A stretch of DNA of 8,632 bases, from the NCBI GenBank assembly GCA_021806765.1, contig JAJZQR010000221.1:1-8632 (forward strand). The letters are read 5' to 3'. This DNA is from Chloroflexota bacterium. GTDB lineage: Bacteria > Chloroflexota > UBA6077. A model generated the notes under the pieces. That model saw only the letters and a program-made list of their open reading frames with translations. It was not told where the DNA came from and did no database searches. Made by a program: the position numbers and the translations under genes. Shown here piece by piece: positions 6,487 through 8,632 of this stretch. The stretch's first letter is position 1; each line of letters begins with the position of its first letter.

Positions 6487-6948
6487 TTACTCGGTCCTCA
6501 ACCCCGGAACCCCTGGCTCCTCTGCTCTGACGGTCCGCTCGGCCCGCTCCTCCCTTTCGGGCCTCGCCCTCCTGAACTCCAACGCTCGGACGATCACCAA
6601 GGCGATCAGGGCGAACACGAAGAAGACGAGGAGCAGCCACGCAGCGCCCTGCAGCGTCCCCATGACGGTTCGGTAGATCTCCAGCACCCATCGATCGGTC
6701 GTCAGCTCGATCACCGACTGGCCCGGCCCCTGCGGCGTCAGGTACCTCTCAAACTCCCACACCTGTACGCCACCACCGATACCCACCACGAAGATGGCAA
6801 ACTGGAGGTATCTCGTCCAGGCCTGGCTGATCTCTTCTCCGATAACGCGATGCATGATGCCACTGATGGGTTTGCTGAAGACGAGGACCACGATCGAGGC
6901 GACGACGAAGGAAACGAGAAAGGTCACGATCAGCAGCGCGATGATCAT
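6487..6948 (-). CDS. Small membrane protein of unknown function (three predicted helices)
   Basis: I do not recognise a named family for this 153-residue protein. Three hydrophobic segments are visible at about residues 3-25, 47-64 and 101-124. The link between the first two is amphipathic and polar (KPISGIMHRVIGEEISQAW). The segment between the second and third is probably outside the membrane. A strongly charged tail follows (Arg/Glu-rich, about 125-143), ending in GVPGLRTE. Glycines cluster at GIGGG (57-60 region). There is no signal peptidase site, catalytic motif or metal ligand pattern. The ATG at 6946-6948 has aggaaggt six bases upstream (6955-6962), which overlaps the stop codon of the amidohydrolase gene, so the two genes are probably translationally coupled. 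The last codons resemble a piece of the repeat seen in nuoL (tgaggac-c/t-gag), so the tail may have been extended by repeat-derived DNA. The function is open; a membrane scaffold or transport accessory would be guesswork. Confidence 0.8.
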   Translation of the reverse strand: MIIALLIVTFLVSFVVASIVVLVFSKPISGIMHRVIGEEISQAWTRYLQFAIFVVGIGGGVQVWEFERYLTPQGPGQSVIELTTDRWVLEIYRTVMGTLQGAAWLLLVFFVFALIALVIVRALEFRRARPEREERAERTVRAEEPGVPGLRTE

Positions 6949-6954
6949 GGGAGC

Positions 6955-6962
6955 ACCTTCCT
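6955..6962 (-). promoter_or_regulatory. Ribosome-binding site for the membrane protein, overlapping the upstream stop codon
   Basis: Read on the minus strand this is aggaaggt, six bases before the ATG at 6948. Its first two bases lie within the TAG stop (6963-6961) of the amidohydrolase gene, which points to coupled translation of the two genes. Confidence 0.65.
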
Positions 6963-7710
6963 ACCCATCCCACACCCCCTCAAGGCGGAACAGTTCGACC
7001 GCAGCGCTACCCAGATAGGCAGTGCGACGTTCGAAGTCGGGCTGCAACCCCTCGACCTTGGCCAGCTCGACACCCACGTTTACCGGAACATCGGAGCCCC
7101 ACACGAGCCGCCCCGGCTCCAGGGTCCGGATCAGATTGCCGATCATGTGCGCCGGGCACCAGGAGGTCTCCAGATAGACGTTGGGACAGACACGGGCCAC
7201 CGCCAGAGCCTCTGCAGTAAACATACCATATCCAGCGTGGGCGAGGACGAACTTCACCTGCGGGTAGGAACGGGAAACGGTGAGGAACAGGGAGGGAAGG
7301 GCGAAGGGAACCCCGAGACCGGTGTGAGCCATCACTGGAACGTCCAGCTCCTGGGCCGCTTCGTAGACCTTCTGCGCATCCTTGCTGAGAGGATTCACAG
7401 CATGTCCGATGGTGTGCAGCTTTACCCCCACGAAACCCAACTCCCGGACACAACGACGGACCTCGGCCGCATACTCCCCAGGGGGAAGGTGCGGGTTGAC
7501 GCTGGCCAGGCCGAAGATCCGGCCGGGATGGGCCTGAGCCAGTCTCGAGATCCGATCGTGGGTGGCCGGGACGTCGGTGGCGCCCGGAAACGGGAAGACG
7601 ATGGCGGCATTCACCCGATGGGCATCCATCGCCGTGAGCAACTCCTCCTCGCCGACCTCCAGATCGAAAACCTGGCAGTTCCCGAGGTGGGCATGGGTGT
7701 CGATTATCAC
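6961..7710 (-). CDS. Amidohydrolase family 2 (ACMSD-like) metal-dependent hydrolase or decarboxylase
   Basis: This 249-residue protein looks like a TIM-barrel metallo-enzyme of the amidohydrolase-2 family (ACMSD, 2-hydroxy-acid decarboxylases, lactone hydrolases). The metal-site pattern is visible in order: H6-x-H8 at the N-terminus (DTHAHLG), H129 (VMAHTG), H158 (VLAHAG) and D207 (WGSDVP). K97 in GVKLHT lies on the strand before the third His. It is shorter than typical members (roughly 280-340 residues) but holds all barrel strands from the HxH to the GSD motif, so it is compact rather than truncated. The start is GTG at 7708-7710, with a strong aagggaggg at 7724-7716. Its stop overlaps the SD of the membrane protein. 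The enzyme is soluble and cytoplasmic by appearance. The nearby ThDP enzyme and cupin suggest a catabolic step on a carboxylated or cyclic substrate, but the reaction (hydrolysis or decarboxylation) cannot be told from the sequence. Confidence 0.88.
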   Translation of the reverse strand: MIIDTHAHLGNCQVFDLEVGEEELLTAMDAHRVNAAIVFPFPGATDVPATHDRISRLAQAHPGRIFGLASVNPHLPPGEYAAEVRRCVRELGFVGVKLHTIGHAVNPLSKDAQKVYEAAQELDVPVMAHTGLGVPFALPSLFLTVSRSYPQVKFVLAHAGYGMFTAEALAVARVCPNVYLETSWCPAHMIGNLIRTLEPGRLVWGSDVPVNVGVELAKVEGLQPDFERRTAYLGSAAVELFRLEGVWDG

Positions 7711-7714
7711 TACG

Positions 7715-7724
7715 ACCCTCCCTT
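7715..7724 (-). promoter_or_regulatory. Ribosome-binding site for the amidohydrolase (GTG start)
   Basis: On the minus strand the sequence is aagggagggt, four bases before the GTG at 7710. It is close to consensus and fixes the start immediately before the conserved DTHAH motif. No ATG lies nearby in frame. Confidence 0.7.
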
Positions 7725-7796
7725 GAGAGGCCAGGGCCAGGGATCAAGAGGCCGCGACCTTCCCCCTGGTCTCTCGCCCGTGGCCTCCTCCTTTCG

Positions 7797-8126
7797 CTAC
7801 TGCCCCCTGGGTATCGGGTACCACACCTCGATGAGGCGAGCGCCGGCGTCGGTGGTGAGCCCGTGTCGAACTCCGGCCGGTGCCACCACTCCTTCCCCCG
7901 GGTGCAACTGGCGAGACTCGTCGCCCACGGTCACCTCGAACTCGCCCCGGTCCACATAGATGATACTGTCGTGCGGGTGGTCGTGGAGGGGCGAAACCGT
8001 CGGCCGGTCGAAAGAGATGAACATGAACTGGACCTCGCCCAGCCGGATGGACCGCCGTTCCGTGCCAGGCCGCAGGAAATCGCGTGGCAACTCCTCAACA
8101 GCGAAGAAAGGGCTTTCAGGATCCAT
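7797..8126 (-). CDS. Small single-domain cupin
   Basis: This 109-residue protein has one RmlC-like cupin barrel. Motif 1 is PLHDHPHDSIIYVDRG (46-61), with metal-ligand candidates H48 and H50 and Asp53 at the place usually held by Glu. Motif 2 is GEGVVAPAGVRHGL (77-90), with H88. The pattern supports a divalent metal site with an H-H-(D/E)-H set. The frame is open 39 codons further upstream, to an ATG at 8243, but that part overlaps the upstream gene and reads as Arg/Pro/Cys-rich non-coding sequence. The ATG at 8126 has an excellent aggagggg (8140-8133) with 8-nt spacing and is clearly the start. The cupin lies 37 nt after the ThDP enzyme and 86 nt before the amidohydrolase. Small cupins next to catabolic enzymes can be isomerases, dioxygenases, dehydratases or ligand sensors. 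This one has no DNA-binding domain, so a regulator is less likely. Confidence 0.88.
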   Translation of the reverse strand: MDPESPFFAVEELPRDFLRPGTERRSIRLGEVQFMFISFDRPTVSPLHDHPHDSIIYVDRGEFEVTVGDESRQLHPGEGVVAPAGVRHGLTTDAGARLIEVWYPIPRGQ

Positions 8127-8132
8127 CTCAGT

Positions 8133-8140
8133 CCCCTCCT
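8133..8140 (-). promoter_or_regulatory. Ribosome-binding site for the cupin gene
   Basis: The minus-strand sequence aggagggg is a near-perfect Shine-Dalgarno, and its aggagg core lies 8 bases from the ATG at 8126. It shows that the longer upstream in-frame extension of the cupin is not translated as the main product. Confidence 0.75.
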
Positions 8141-8163
8141 GGTAGCAACTGGTACTCCGCGCC

Positions 8164-8632
8164 CTACTGATCCCAGCCGTAATTGGGCAGGGGCGCCGGC
8201 AGCGGCGGCAGATCCCAGCTGCCGGTGGCGGGCGGCCGAACATCGGCGTCCACCCGCACGTCCAGGACGCAGGGGCGTCCGCATTCCACTGCGGCGGCTA
8301 TTTGTCCCTTCAGGTCCCCCGGACGTTCCACCAGCATGCCCTCGGCGCCCATCGCTCGGGCAAGGGCCGCGTAGTCCGGGCTCAGGAAATCACCCGTGGC
8401 GTTCCTCCGGAACCGTACCCCCAACTCCCGTCCCTGTCCGAAGAAACCGGCCTGCTGGTCCCGGATCGACACGAAGCCCAGATTGTTCCAAACGACCCAT
8501 ACCACCGGCAGGTCGTACTCCACCGCTGTGGCTACGGCGTTGTTGAACATCAGGAACCCGCCGTCCCCGCACACCGCGACGACCGGGCGATCAGGGGCGG
8601 CCAGCTTGGCCCCCAGCACCCCGCCCACGGCA
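8164..8632 (-). CDS. ThDP-dependent enzyme, acetolactate synthase-like, C-terminal part (5' end beyond window)
   Basis: The visible 155 or so residues are the C-terminal pyrophosphate-binding domain of a ThDP enzyme of the acetolactate synthase / benzoylformate decarboxylase / 2-hydroxyacyl-CoA lyase superfamily. The cofactor motif starts at CGDGGFLMFNNAVATAVEYDLP and closes at WNNLGFVSI, about 25 residues after GDG; its Asp and Asn residues bind Mg2+ and the diphosphate. The preceding GGVLGAKLAAPDRPVVAV is the usual entry strand. The conserved (Q/N)ELAT segment appears here as NNAVATA, so the family Glu of that helix is replaced by Ala. The chain ends PCVLDVRVDAD, then a Pro-rich tail to NYGWDQ. 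The frame stays open to the right window edge, and the first visible GTG (8628) lies inside the fold, so the gene is cut by the window, not truncated. A true acetolactate synthase is unlikely to be told from lyases or decarboxylases without the N-terminal half. It heads the visible part of a minus-strand operon with the cupin and amidohydrolase. Confidence 0.88.
   Translation of the reverse strand, partial: AVGGVLGAKLAAPDRPVVAVCGDGGFLMFNNAVATAVEYDLPVVWVVWNNLGFVSIRDQQAGFFGQGRELGVRFRRNATGDFLSPDYAALARAMGAEGMLVERPGDLKGQIAAAVECGRPCVLDVRVDADVRPPATGSWDLPPLPAPLPNYGWDQ

Noticed and set aside
6850..7959. 369-codon open frame on the plus strand opposite the minus-strand operon
   Set aside because: It overlaps the recognisable amidohydrolase, cupin and membrane protein in antisense. 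The product has no coherent motif, and no ribosome-binding site was seen.
8127..8243. N-terminal extension of the cupin by 39 codons
   Set aside because: It overlaps the end of the ThDP enzyme gene and encodes Arg/Pro/Cys-rich sequence, and the internal ATG at 8126 has a near-consensus SD.
1..8632. Mobile element, CRISPR array, toxin-antitoxin pair or defence system
   Set aside because: No transposase or integrase, no regularly spaced direct repeats, and no recognisable toxin, nuclease or defence domain in any supported gene.

Overview
The window is GC-rich bacterial DNA with two convergent gene blocks. The left three quarters (about 46-6421, + strand) is the distal half of a respiratory complex I operon in the canonical order nuoI-nuoJ-nuoK-nuoL-nuoM-nuoN. 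The right quarter (8632-6487, - strand) is a compact operon read towards it: the C-terminal part of a thiamine-diphosphate (ThDP) enzyme of the acetolactate synthase-like superfamily, a small cupin, a metal-dependent amidohydrolase (ACMSD-like) and a small three-helix membrane protein of unknown function. Gene order and the style of the intergenic repeats suggest an environmental, uncultured-type lineage. Chloroflexota is my best guess from the repeats and the protein flavour, but this is inference and not secure.

The nuo genes look intact and functional. NuoI carries both 4Fe-4S motifs. NuoK and the three antiporter-like subunits NuoL, NuoM and NuoN keep the buried Glu/Lys residues of the proton path. 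Together they form the last electron-transfer relay (NuoI) and most of the membrane arm. The upstream genes (nuoA-H) would lie before position 1.

The most distinctive thing in the window is its repeat load. Short palindromic, probably dispersed elements occupy the spacer before nuoI, the nuoI-nuoJ spacer, the nuoM-nuoN spacer and the gap after nuoN. A fifth element, a 30-nt-arm inverted repeat built from ggactgag units, sits in frame inside nuoL and encodes about 28 extra residues in a loop between membrane helices. Three repeat families are visible: palindromes with gtaggggcga/tcgcccctac arms (1-26 and 6427-6472), C/G-tract double hairpins (about 525-608 and 4896-4965), and the ggactgag element in nuoL. 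The two nuo genes with non-ATG starts (nuoJ GTG, nuoN TTG) are the ones directly after the C/G-tract spacers.

The minus-strand genes are spaced 37, 86 and 12 nt apart, each with a good Shine-Dalgarno sequence, and look co-transcribed. The enzymes suggest a small catabolic module acting on a 2-keto or carboxylated substrate, but the substrate cannot be read from the sequence. I found no tRNA, rRNA, CRISPR array, transposase, phage gene or defence system. No stretch longer than about 125 bases lacks a gene.
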